DNA of 47,561 nt from a virus: positions 1-47,561 of the IMG/VR virus record IMGVR_UViG_3300045612_000359. The stretch is one strand, 5' to 3'. How positions within the stretch are numbered: position 1 is the stretch's first letter; every line of letters begins with the position of its first letter. The position numbers and the translations under genes are program-made. The notes beneath the pieces were generated by a model. It was not told the origin of the DNA and searched no databases. It saw only the letters and a program-made list of their open reading frames with translations. This document shows, piece after piece, positions 34,016-39,509 of this stretch.

Positions 34016-34319
34016 ATTTCAGTGGAATTTTAAGATTGTTTTAGATCCTGAAAATGAAACTTTAATTCAAAAATTGGAGAGATGGGCGGAAAGTCAAAAA
34101 CCACCCATCTCATTTTTGCTGTCTGCAATTATTTCATGGCTGAAGGAATTTGTAATTGAATATAAAGTCCAGAGGGAAATGGTAAGTGTTGATAAGCAAG
34201 TAGAGGAAATAAAAAAACAGTGGGAGTCTGAAGATCCTAAGCCAATAATTACCGAAAGACCCTCACAAGTAGAAGGTTTAGATGATATAAGTATATCTGC
34301 TCCGTGGAAGAGAGAATGA
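33999..34319 (+). CDS. Conserved hypothetical protein (106 aa)
   Basis: Three consecutive ATG codons (33993, 33996, 33999); GAGG at 33989-33992 is best spaced for 33999 (MDTPTKFQWNFKIVLD). The protein is amphipathic-helical in its middle (LIQKLERWAESQKPPISFLLSAIISWLKEFVIEYK) with an acidic/Pro-rich tail ending SISAPWKRE. It overlaps the preceding gene by 17 nt and ends two bases from the convergent minus-strand gene. Function unknown. Confidence 0.72.
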   Translation: MDTPTKFQWNFKIVLDPENETLIQKLERWAESQKPPISFLLSAIISWLKEFVIEYKVQREMVSVDKQVEEIKKQWESEDPKPIITERPSQVEGLDDISISAPWKRE

Positions 34320-34343
34320 GTTAAATCTGGTTAATACTCATTT
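34314..34343. terminator. Weak hairpin between convergent genes
   Basis: GAATGAG-TTAA ... TTAA-(TA)-CTCATTTC spans both stop codons. It has no long T-run and is at most a weak bidirectional terminator. Confidence 0.35.
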
Positions 34344-34842
34344 CCCACATTTGTTTTATTTTATTTGAATTCTTTTGAATTTCTTCATCAGTTAAAGGTT
34401 GTTCAGTTGTAGGAGTTGAACTAACTTTTGCTAATTCTTTATTATGCTGCAATTTTGGAATAAATTTAATTGCAGCTATAGAAGCATTATACCAAATTCT
34501 TTCTCCAAGCTGATTTCTTTCTGTTAGCACATTATTTTTATGTTGAAGATTTGATTCTGCATATGTCAAATCTCCTCTTGTTTTACATTCAAACAGAATT
34601 TCAAAATAAAAATTATCAGAACCAAAACTTTCTATATCTGCATTTAAATGTTTTGAAGACGAAGTATATTTCTTCCAATCACTTTCTTTATATTTCTTTC
34701 CACCACTATAGCTGAAGTATTGTTTTTTCCCAATATATTTTTTTCCATTTAATTTATTTTCTATAAAATACACAAATCCAAAAAAATTATTTGTATCTAA
34801 AACAAAATCATGATTCCAGTGTTCTGTTTTGAACATAATCAT
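34321..34842 (-). CDS. GIY-YIG-like homing endonuclease (only minus-strand gene)
   Basis: A 173-residue protein on the minus strand, from ATG at 34842 (or 34836). FGFVYFIENKLNGKKYIGKKQYFSYSGG matches the start of a GIY-YIG nuclease domain (FVY...KKYIG), followed by WKKYTSSSKHLNADIESFGSDNFYFEILFEC, with the helix and Arg/Glu region expected of Seg-type freestanding enzymes. The C-terminus (from ~residue 140) is Thr/Glu-rich and may be the DNA-binding part. In T4-like phages such genes sit between conserved genes and spread by cleaving unoccupied alleles. It is convergent with the gene ending at 34319. Confidence 0.8.
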   Translation of the reverse strand: MIMFKTEHWNHDFVLDTNNFFGFVYFIENKLNGKKYIGKKQYFSYSGGKKYKESDWKKYTSSSKHLNADIESFGSDNFYFEILFECKTRGDLTYAESNLQHKNNVLTERNQLGERIWYNASIAAIKFIPKLQHNKELAKVSSTPTTEQPLTDEEIQKNSNKIKQMWEMSINQI

Positions 34843-34895
34843 AGTCAATATTTTACACTTATATATGAATTCTGTAGATGATCTGGCTGGGGGGG

Positions 34896-34924
34896 TTGAC
34901 AGGGGGCTAAATACATGCTATAGT
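34896..34924 (+). promoter_or_regulatory. Combined early and late promoter before the lysin gene
   Basis: TTGACA (34896-34901), a 17-bp spacer and TATAGT (34919-34924) with TG one base upstream (extended -10). CTAAATA (34907-34913), the late element, lies within the spacer, so both host sigma70 and gp55 polymerase could initiate here, about 12 bp apart. Confidence 0.85.
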
Positions 34925-34930
34925 ATGCTT

Positions 34931-34952
34931 AATCAATTCTTAAGAATTGGTT
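34931..34952 (+). promoter_or_regulatory. Palindromic hairpin at the predicted +1
   Basis: CAATTC-TTAA-GAATTG with flanking A-T and G-U pairs makes a 9-bp stem beginning seven bases after the -10. A T-run (34951-34955) overlaps its end, so it may stabilise the 5' end or act as an early attenuator. Confidence 0.65.
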
Positions 34953-34983
34953 TTTATCATGAGATTTTGAGTGCGATTTAGAG

Positions 34984-35036
34984 CCGTGGGTGATGCCTTT
35001 CCCGAAAGGGGAGGAAATTCTCCTTCACTTAAACGG
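34984..35036 (+). ncRNA. Candidate structured leader RNA before the lysin gene
   Basis: Nested pairing can be drawn by eye: CCGT (34984-34987) with ACGG (35033-35036), GTGA (34990-34993) with TCAC (35025-35028), enclosing two hairpins, CCTTTC-CC-GAAAGG (34996-35009) and GGAG-GAAATT-CTCC (35010-35023). This is a multi-branch junction in an otherwise AT-rich region, 22 bases before the lysin start. It matches no riboswitch that I can name. An alternative is two independent hairpins that shape the ribosome-binding region. Confidence 0.5.
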
Positions 35037-35058
35037 ATGTAGAGTTCTATTTTTTTAA

Positions 35059-35718
35059 ATGCTAATTTCAACAATTACAGCCTTGTCCATTACAACAGCA
35101 TTCAATTCACCATTGATGTTGCCAATTAGTGCTCCTCACGAGCCAATTGAATCTAAAAGTTCTCTTGAGTTAGTAATTCAAGATTACATAAAGGATTCAA
35201 AAGAACCCAGACCATTGAAATTAAATACAACGGAGAAAATCACTGAACAAAATGTAGAAAAGGTCTGGAAATGTAAAGGCTGCAATCAAACAGAAGCTTA
35301 TACTTTGGAATACCTACAAAAACAAGGTATCAAAGATAAGAATGCTCTCGCCACCATTATGGGTAATATCAAACAAGAAAGTGATTTTATTCCAAACATT
35401 TGTGAAGGTGGTGCGATTACAAGATACGAATCTTGTGGTGCTGGTTATGGATTAATTCAGTGGACTTCAAGTGACAGATACTACCGATTAGGTTCTGTTG
35501 CTCGTAGTTCAGGATTCAGTCCATCATCCTTGGAAGGTCAACTCAAACATATGTTGACTGAACCTCAATGGAAAGAGATTGAATATCAAATGAAATCTCC
35601 TGGAAAATCTATTGATAGTTATATGAATGTTGCTTATCGTTGGATTGGTTGGGGTATTCATGGTGCTCGTACCAATTTTGCATATCGTTATGCAAATAAA
35701 ATGTATATGGAAGGTTGA
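35059..35718 (+). CDS. Lysozyme-like endolysin with N-terminal signal (Phage_lysozyme2/PF18013 type)
   Basis: A 219-residue protein. MLISTITALSITTAFNSPLMLPISA is a probable signal/anchor, followed by a ~60-residue linker with CKGCNQ, and a lysozyme-like domain: LEYLQKQGIKDKNALATIMGNIKQESDFIPNIC (catalytic Glu in QES), YGLIQWTSSDRYYRLG and the helix LEGQLKHMLTEP. It would cleave host peptidoglycan. If the N-terminal segment is functional, export would be independent of a holin hole. Preceded by the dual promoter and structured leader. Confidence 0.85.
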   Translation: MLISTITALSITTAFNSPLMLPISAPHEPIESKSSLELVIQDYIKDSKEPRPLKLNTTEKITEQNVEKVWKCKGCNQTEAYTLEYLQKQGIKDKNALATIMGNIKQESDFIPNICEGGAITRYESCGAGYGLIQWTSSDRYYRLGSVARSSGFSPSSLEGQLKHMLTEPQWKEIEYQMKSPGKSIDSYMNVAYRWIGWGIHGARTNFAYRYANKMYMEG

Positions 35719-35725
35719 TTCAACT

Positions 35726-35748
35726 GGGGAAGACTGGCCATCTTCCCC
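35726..35748 (+). terminator. Hairpin between lysin and L,D-transpeptidase genes
   Basis: GGGGAAGA-CTGGCCA-TCTTCCCC, a perfect 8-bp stem. Only C/A-rich sequence follows, so termination is probably partial; an mRNA-stability role is equally possible. Confidence 0.6.
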
Positions 35749-35784
35749 CCCATTAAACTTTATAAACTCATTTGGAGAATGAAA

Positions 35785-36153
35785 ATGATTGACACAGTTT
35801 TGACTATTGTTATAAGTCTCTCTCAACAGAAACTTTATGCACATACTGCTACAGGTAATGTTGTGTCCTTTCCGGTTTCAACTGGAAAAGAATCTACACC
35901 TACGCCGATTACTGAAGATAAAATCGCATTAAAACGTAAAGTCACAGATTTTTATGGTCCAGGATATTATATTAAAGATGTTCCTTATGTAATGTGTTTG
36001 GATAAATATCCTTCACATTGTATTCATCCAAATCTTTCCAGTAGACCTTTAGGTCATCCATATTCTGGTGGATGTATTCGTATGAATGATAAAGATGTTC
36101 AATGGGTTTTTGAAAGAACACCAGTAAATACCCCAGTCAAAATAGTTTTTTAA
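35785..36153 (+). CDS. L,D-transpeptidase (YkuD-like)
   Basis: A 122-residue YkuD-domain protein. ATG 35785 is favoured over 35779 because GGAG (35774-35777) is seven bases upstream. LTIVISLSQQKLYAHTATGNVVSFPVSTGK is the usual first strand region; the catalytic segment is HPYSGGCIRMNDKDVQWVF, with Cys in place but the normal second His-Gly (SHGC) changed to SGGC; an upstream CIHPNLS may contribute the His. The domain starts at the N-terminus, with no signal peptide, although these enzymes act on peptidoglycan outside the membrane. It could reach the wall during lysis or ride in the virion. Confidence 0.88.
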   Translation: MIDTVLTIVISLSQQKLYAHTATGNVVSFPVSTGKESTPTPITEDKIALKRKVTDFYGPGYYIKDVPYVMCLDKYPSHCIHPNLSSRPLGHPYSGGCIRMNDKDVQWVFERTPVNTPVKIVF

Positions 36154-36159
36154 TATGGG

Positions 36160-36188
36160 TTGACAAATTTTTAAGTATTTGGTATAGT
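36160..36188 (+). promoter_or_regulatory. Early-type promoter for the tRNA cluster
   Basis: TTGACA (36160-36165), 17-bp spacer, TATAGT (36183-36188); tRNA-Arg starts nine bases later. Confidence 0.88.
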
Positions 36189-36196
36189 AAATTTAT

Positions 36197-36271
36197 GACT
36201 CAGTAGCTCAGTCGGAATAGAGCATCTGCCTTCTAAGCAGTTGGTCGGGGGTTCAAATCCCTCCTGAGTCG
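36197..36271 (+). tRNA. tRNA-Arg (UCU)
   Basis: Acceptor GACTCAG pairs with CTGAGTC (36264-36270), discriminator G. The anticodon loop CTTCTAA gives UCU; T arm GGGGG-TTCAAAT-CCCTC. All stems pair; CCA is not encoded. Decodes AGA, common in this AT-rich genome. Confidence 0.95.
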
Positions 36272-36272
36272 C

Positions 36273-36325
36273 TTGGTGGCCTTTAAGGGTCACCAAATTT
36301 AAGGGGGGGTCCTCTAACACCCCCC
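36273..36325 (+). promoter_or_regulatory. Two hairpins between tRNA genes
   Basis: TTGGTGGCC-TTTAAG-GGTCACCAA (36273-36296) and GGGGGGT-CCTCTAAC-ACCCCCC (36304-36325). The second has no T-run; both may be processing spacers or partial terminators. Confidence 0.6.
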
Positions 36326-36340
36326 ACCAAAAATACATCT

Positions 36341-36411
36341 GCGGGTATAGTTTAGGGGTAAAATGCCATCCTTCCAAGTTGGAGTCACCGGTTCAATTCC
36401 GGTTACCCGCT
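36341..36411 (+). tRNA. tRNA-Gly (UCC)
   Basis: Acceptor GCGGGTA pairs with TACCCGC (36404-36410). Anticodon loop CTTCCAA gives UCC. T arm ACCGG-TTCAATT-CCGGT. The anticodon stem CCATC/GTTGG has one T-T mismatch. No CCA encoded. Decodes GGA. Confidence 0.93.
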
Positions 36412-36421
36412 CTTTCACCAT

Positions 36422-36429
36422 TATAAATA
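36422..36429 (+). promoter_or_regulatory. Late promoter (TATAAATA) in the tRNA region
   Basis: Exact TATAAATA; the start point would coincide almost with ATG 36435. Confidence 0.7.
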
Positions 36430-36434
36430 ACCAA

Positions 36435-36635
36435 ATGAAAAAGAAAATATTCAATAAACTTATTCAAAAACCACTGAGATTTCATCATCAGGACATACAT
36501 GAAGAGTTAGACGAAATTAAAGGAATGATACGAGATGTTAAAAATCAGATGCAAAAATTGCAACACCGAATTGGAATCCCTGAACAAACCTCAAATATGT
36601 GGTTGTCAGAATATGACGACCATCTATGGAGATAA
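36435..36635 (+). CDS. Small coiled-coil protein (66 aa)
   Basis: ATG 36435 encodes MKKKIFNKLIQKPLRFHHQDIHEELDEIKGMIRDVKNQMQKLQHRIGIPE..., a basic N-terminus then a heptad-like helix (ELDEIKGMIRDVKNQMQKLQHRI). It has a TATAAATA element six bases upstream and so almost no leader. Its last 101 bases overlap the next gene in a different frame. Function unknown. Confidence 0.65.
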   Translation: MKKKIFNKLIQKPLRFHHQDIHEELDEIKGMIRDVKNQMQKLQHRIGIPEQTSNMWLSEYDDHLWR

Positions 36636-36783
36636 AATAACTGCGAAAGATTTATCTGAAGTAGTAATAATTAATTCTCAAGTTAAATTGCCAAAAACCT
36701 CCCATTTAACTGAAGATGATATGATGTTTCAAGAATCTAGAAAAGCTAGAAAAGTTCGTAAATTGGACTTTGAAATTCGTTAG
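36535..36783 (+). CDS. Zinc-ribbon-like conserved small protein (82 aa)
   Basis: ATG 36535 encodes MLKIRCKNCNTELESLNKPQICGCQNMTTIYGDKITAKDLSEVV.... The CxxC...CGC spacing suggests a small zinc ribbon. The sequence CGCQNMTTIYGDKITAKDLS is a pattern I recall from phage hypothetical proteins. The tail is Lys/Arg-rich. It overlaps the coiled-coil gene by 101 bases, so it may depend on translation of that gene. Confidence 0.75.
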   Translation: MLKIRCKNCNTELESLNKPQICGCQNMTTIYGDKITAKDLSEVVIINSQVKLPKTSHLTEDDMMFQESRKARKVRKLDFEIR

Positions 36784-36930
36784 GAAGGTTGGCAAACTCC
36801 AACCCCCAAAGTATAAATTTAATTAGTCTTGGACCTGACTGAAAAAGGTACCCTGGTGGAGTCAAATGACCCAAACTGTCTCGGGATGACATTAAAAGCG
36901 CCCTGGTCGGGTAATCCCCCCTCCCACCTC
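36784..36930 (+). other. Non-coding interval with small hairpins, GC-richer than surroundings
   Basis: No gene seen. GGTTGG-CAAACT-CCAACC (36787-36804), TGTC-TCGGGA-TGACA (around 36879-36893) and a repeated CCCTGGT (two copies) are visible, as well as C-rich runs just before the tRNA-Pro. It could be a decayed tRNA or a small RNA. Confidence 0.4.
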
Positions 36931-37002
36931 GCGGGTATAAGTCGGCGGTAGACGGCTTGCTTTGGGAGCAAGAGGACATTGGTTCAAATCCAATCACTCG
37001 GA
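36931..37002 (+). tRNA. tRNA-Pro (UGG) with imperfect acceptor stem
   Basis: Anticodon stem-loop CTTGC-TTTGGGA-GCAAG gives UGG. T arm ATTGG-TTCAAAT-CCAAT; D arm AGTC...GACG. The acceptor GCGGGTA against CACTCGG pairs only at positions 2-6, with mismatches at 1:72 (G-G) and 7:66 (A-C). The 5' ten bases GCGGGTATA match the neighbouring tRNA-Gly. It may be functional after processing, or decaying. Confidence 0.7.
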
Positions 37003-37011
37003 TTAAAATTA

Positions 37012-37018
37012 CTAAATA
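37012..37018 (+). promoter_or_regulatory. Late-type element (CTAAATA) before the antitoxin-like gene
   Basis: CTAAATA 29 bases before ATG 37041. Motif match only. Confidence 0.5.
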
Positions 37019-37040
37019 AAATGAAATTTTAAACAGATAA

Positions 37041-37202
37041 ATGACAGAAATTACTTTTGGGGAATTCCAGGAATATTTTGAAGACTACATTGAAAGAGTA
37101 GAAAATGGTGAGTCATTTTTAATTAAAGGAGGATCTTGTGATTTTGTTATTCTTCCAGTATCAGAACATGAAGAATTAATCCGAATAAGCAACCGAGATT
37201 AA
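37041..37202 (+). CDS. Solitary Phd/YefM-like antitoxin (53 aa)
   Basis: ATG 37041 to TAA 37202 encodes MTEITFGEFQEYFEDYIERVENGESFLI..., then CDFVILPVSEHEELI. The pattern (helix ... RVENGExxxIxxxxxxxAxLxPxxEyEEL) is that of the N-terminal dimerisation/DNA-binding domain of Phd/YefM antitoxins. There is no toxin gene (Doc, YoeB or RelE type) beside it, and the C-terminal toxin-binding extension is nearly absent. It lies between two tRNA genes. It may block a host toxin or act only as a repressor. Confidence 0.7.
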   Translation: MTEITFGEFQEYFEDYIERVENGESFLIKGGSCDFVILPVSEHEELIRISNRD

Positions 37203-37210
37203 TTTTTTGA

Positions 37211-37282
37211 GGTTCTGTCGCATAATGGTTAATGCGGCCTCCTTATAAGGGGCTCATCTGGGTTCAATTCCCAGCAGAACCA
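37211..37282 (+). tRNA. tRNA-Ile (UAU)
   Basis: Acceptor GGTTCTG pairs with CAGAACC (37275-37281), discriminator A. Anticodon stem GCCTC/GGGGC, loop CTTATAA giving UAU. T arm CTGGG-TTCAATT-CCCAG. CCA not encoded. It reads ATA, rare in cyanobacterial hosts but frequent here. Confidence 0.92.
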
Positions 37283-37296
37283 TTATCCATTTGGGG

Positions 37297-37324
37297 TTGA
37301 CATTTTTACAATTCTGACTATAAT
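37297..37324 (+). promoter_or_regulatory. Consensus early-type promoter for the glycan cassette
   Basis: TTGACA (37297-37302), 16-bp spacer, TATAAT (37319-37324); the predicted start near 37331 is 16 bases before the GT11 ATG. Confidence 0.88.
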
Positions 37325-37346
37325 TAATCATGTAAGTAACAAACAG

Positions 37347-38150
37347 ATGATTGGAATTAATTATTTGGGAAAACGAAAGGAACGATTAGCAAATCAGATG
37401 TTTCAATATGCAGCGGTAAAAGGAATTGCTGCAAATTGTGGATATAATTACTGTATTCCACCTTCAAATTTTAAAGATTCTTCTGATGAATGGGAGGAGC
37501 ATCAACTGCTCGTTCCCTTTAAATTGCAAACTGTAAATCCATTAAATGTTCAGTATATTGATTTTTCCAGACCTGTAATTCAGGAATCAGGATTTTGTTT
37601 TGATCAAAATCTTTTTAATAGTTGTCCAGATTGGGTATGTCTTGTTGGTTATTTTCAAACTGAAAAGTATTTTATAAATGTAAAAAATGAACTTAAACAA
37701 GACTTTGCATTCAAGGATGAAATTCATAATCCCTGCGTAGAAGCAATTCGGCAAATTGAAAATCCAATTTCACTACATGTACGAAGAACTGATTATGTAA
37801 CAAATCCAAATCATACTACATTAAGTTTAGATTATTATGAGGAGGCATTGAGTAAATTTGATTCTGATAGAAATGTTTTAGTTTTTTCAGATGATCCTAT
37901 ATGGTGTAAAAATCAATCTTTATTTTCTTCGGATAGATTTTTTGTTTCTGAAGGAAATTCAAATTATACCGACTTATGTTTAATGACTCTTTGTTCTGAT
38001 CATATTATTGCAAATAGTTCCTTTAGTTGGTGGGGAGCTTGGTTATCGGAAAACAATGAGGTTGTAGCCCCTTCTGGATGGTTTAGAGGGACAAATTTAG
38101 AACATCTAGATACTGTAGATTTATTACCTGAAACTTGGGAGATTATTTGA
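37347..38150 (+). CDS. GT11 alpha-1,2-fucosyltransferase
   Basis: A 267-residue family 11 glycosyltransferase. The motifs are clear: LANQMFQYAAVKGIA (family G-x-GNQMFQYA; the Gly is replaced by Leu-Ala), GYFQTEKYF, SLHVRRTDY (GDP-fucose-binding HxRRxDY), and ANSSFSWWGAWL near the C-terminus. It would transfer fucose from GDP-fucose to a galactose acceptor. First gene of the cassette, directly under the promoter at 37297. It overlaps the GT6 gene by one base. No GDP-fucose synthesis genes are in the window, so the donor would be from the host or other phage genes. Confidence 0.92.
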   Translation: MIGINYLGKRKERLANQMFQYAAVKGIAANCGYNYCIPPSNFKDSSDEWEEHQLLVPFKLQTVNPLNVQYIDFSRPVIQESGFCFDQNLFNSCPDWVCLVGYFQTEKYFINVKNELKQDFAFKDEIHNPCVEAIRQIENPISLHVRRTDYVTNPNHTTLSLDYYEEALSKFDSDRNVLVFSDDPIWCKNQSLFSSDRFFVSEGNSNYTDLCLMTLCSDHIIANSSFSWWGAWLSENNEVVAPSGWFRGTNLEHLDTVDLLPETWEII

Positions 38151-38866
38151 TGAAAGTCGCAATTAGTTTTATTGGAACTGGTAAATACCTCAATTTTTTA
38201 CCGAAATGGTATGAGAAAGTTAATGAAAATTTTCTTCCTGATGCAGAAAAAACGTTCTTAGTTTTTACTGATGGTGAAGGAGATTTCCCCGAAGATATCA
38301 AAACATATAAACAACCTCATTTAGACTGGCCATATATCACACTGAAACGTTTTGAGATTCTTCAAAGTGCAAGAGAAGAAATTGAAAAAAATGATTGGTT
38401 TGTATTTTTAGATGCTGATTTGATTCCAGTATCTAAAACTCTAGCTGAAGATTTTTTCAAAGAAGAACTTCTATATTTTGGAGTTCATCATCCATGCCAC
38501 TTCTTAAAAATGCCTCCACATGATAATCCCCCGGGAGCATTTGATACTAATCCACTATCTTCTGCTGGAATTGAAGAAGGTGATGATGTATCTGTTTATT
38601 ATCAGGGATGTATTTGGGGGGGAAAAGTACCAGAAGTTCTTGAGATGATTGATACATTACATGAAAGAATAGAAACTGATTTGAAAAACAATGTAATTGC
38701 TCAGTGGCATGATGAGAGTCATTTAAATAAATTCTTTTCTCAGAATCAAGATAAGGTAAATACTCTTCACCCAGAATATGCCTTTCCTGAAGTATTTGGT
38801 CAATATTGCGATTTTGAACCAAAACTTCTACATCTGTCTAAAGATAATCGGAAATATCATGTCTAG
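38150..38866 (+). CDS. GT6 glycosyltransferase (ABO-type alpha-1,3-Gal/GalNAc transferase family)
   Basis: A 238-residue protein from ATG 38150 (MKVAISFIGTGKYLNFLPKW). GT6 motifs: FVFLDADLIPV (metal-binding D-x-D as in vertebrate members; many bacterial ones have N-x-N), HHPCHF, YYQGCIWGG, and WHDESHLNKFF, where H-x-ESHLN is diagnostic, plus EYAFPE. Family members add Gal or GalNAc alpha-1,3 to a Gal, often a fucosylated one. A GT6 homologue in cyanophage P-SSM2 has, as I recall, been noted before. The preceding gene is a GT11 fucosyltransferase, the enzyme that normally makes the GT6 acceptor. Confidence 0.9.
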   Translation: MKVAISFIGTGKYLNFLPKWYEKVNENFLPDAEKTFLVFTDGEGDFPEDIKTYKQPHLDWPYITLKRFEILQSAREEIEKNDWFVFLDADLIPVSKTLAEDFFKEELLYFGVHHPCHFLKMPPHDNPPGAFDTNPLSSAGIEEGDDVSVYYQGCIWGGKVPEVLEMIDTLHERIETDLKNNVIAQWHDESHLNKFFSQNQDKVNTLHPEYAFPEVFGQYCDFEPKLLHLSKDNRKYHV

Positions 38867-39509
38867 TATTGCTATTCTTTATTCGGGACAACCCCGAAAT
38901 TTTATAGAATGTTTTGATAATCATATTGAATTTCTATTTGCTCCGAATGTGGGAAGTACAGTAGATATATTTGCTCATTTTTGGAAAACCAACGATGAAC
39001 CTTTGATTAAATTTGTTAATAATGTTGCAAATATAAAAACAATTTTTTGGGAGTTGCCAAAAGAATTTTCTCATGATACAATTCATTCAGATCCTAGATA
39101 TTATCACCCACTCAATAATATTGTTTCTCAAGCATATAGCTTGTATAAAACTTCATATTTGATGAATCAATATATTCAAAATTCTAAACTTGAAAAATAT
39201 GATTATGTAATTAGAACACGGACAGACAATTGGTTCGTTGAACCTTTGGGTAAATTGTCTAATTATGATTCTTCAGGACTTCATATTACAGATATTCAAA
39301 GTCATACTGATTATGCTTTAGGTGATACTTTTGCATTTGGTGATTATGATACAATGATGAAGTATTGTAGACTATATCCAGATTTTGAAGAGATTTGTGA
39401 AGAAGGCTCATTGGTAAATCCGGAATGTCTTCTTGGTTGGAATATTAGAAGAAATAAACTCAAGGTTCATAAACATGCATTTTACCCAAAACTTTACAGA
39501 GACTTATAA
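38859..39509 (+). CDS. Putative glycosyltransferase-cassette protein, 'GQPR' family member 1
   Basis: A 216-residue protein from ATG 38859 (MSSIAILYSGQPRNFIECFDNHIEFLF). The N-terminal SGQPRN, VDIFAHFWK, YDYVIRTRTDNWFVEPL (possible D-x-D-like nucleotide-sugar region) and ALGDTFAFGDYDTMMKYCRLYPD define a family with the genes at 40894 and 42680. These proteins resemble capsule or LPS-associated putative glycosyltransferases, though I cannot name the family. Overlaps the GT6 gene by 8 nt. Confidence 0.78.
   Translation: MSSIAILYSGQPRNFIECFDNHIEFLFAPNVGSTVDIFAHFWKTNDEPLIKFVNNVANIKTIFWELPKEFSHDTIHSDPRYYHPLNNIVSQAYSLYKTSYLMNQYIQNSKLEKYDYVIRTRTDNWFVEPLGKLSNYDSSGLHITDIQSHTDYALGDTFAFGDYDTMMKYCRLYPDFEEICEEGSLVNPECLLGWNIRRNKLKVHKHAFYPKLYRDL

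Noticed and set aside
34960-35040. Glutamine, cobalamin or preQ1 riboswitch
   Set aside because: The diagnostic conserved cores that I know for these classes are not present.
35779-35784. ATG 35779 as start of the L,D-transpeptidase
   Set aside because: GGAG would be only one base away; ATG 35785 has correct spacing.
36435-36783. A frameshifted single gene spanning both overlapping frames
   Set aside because: The two products have different composition, and the second has its own ATG before a complete Cys motif; overlap rather than a break explains them better.
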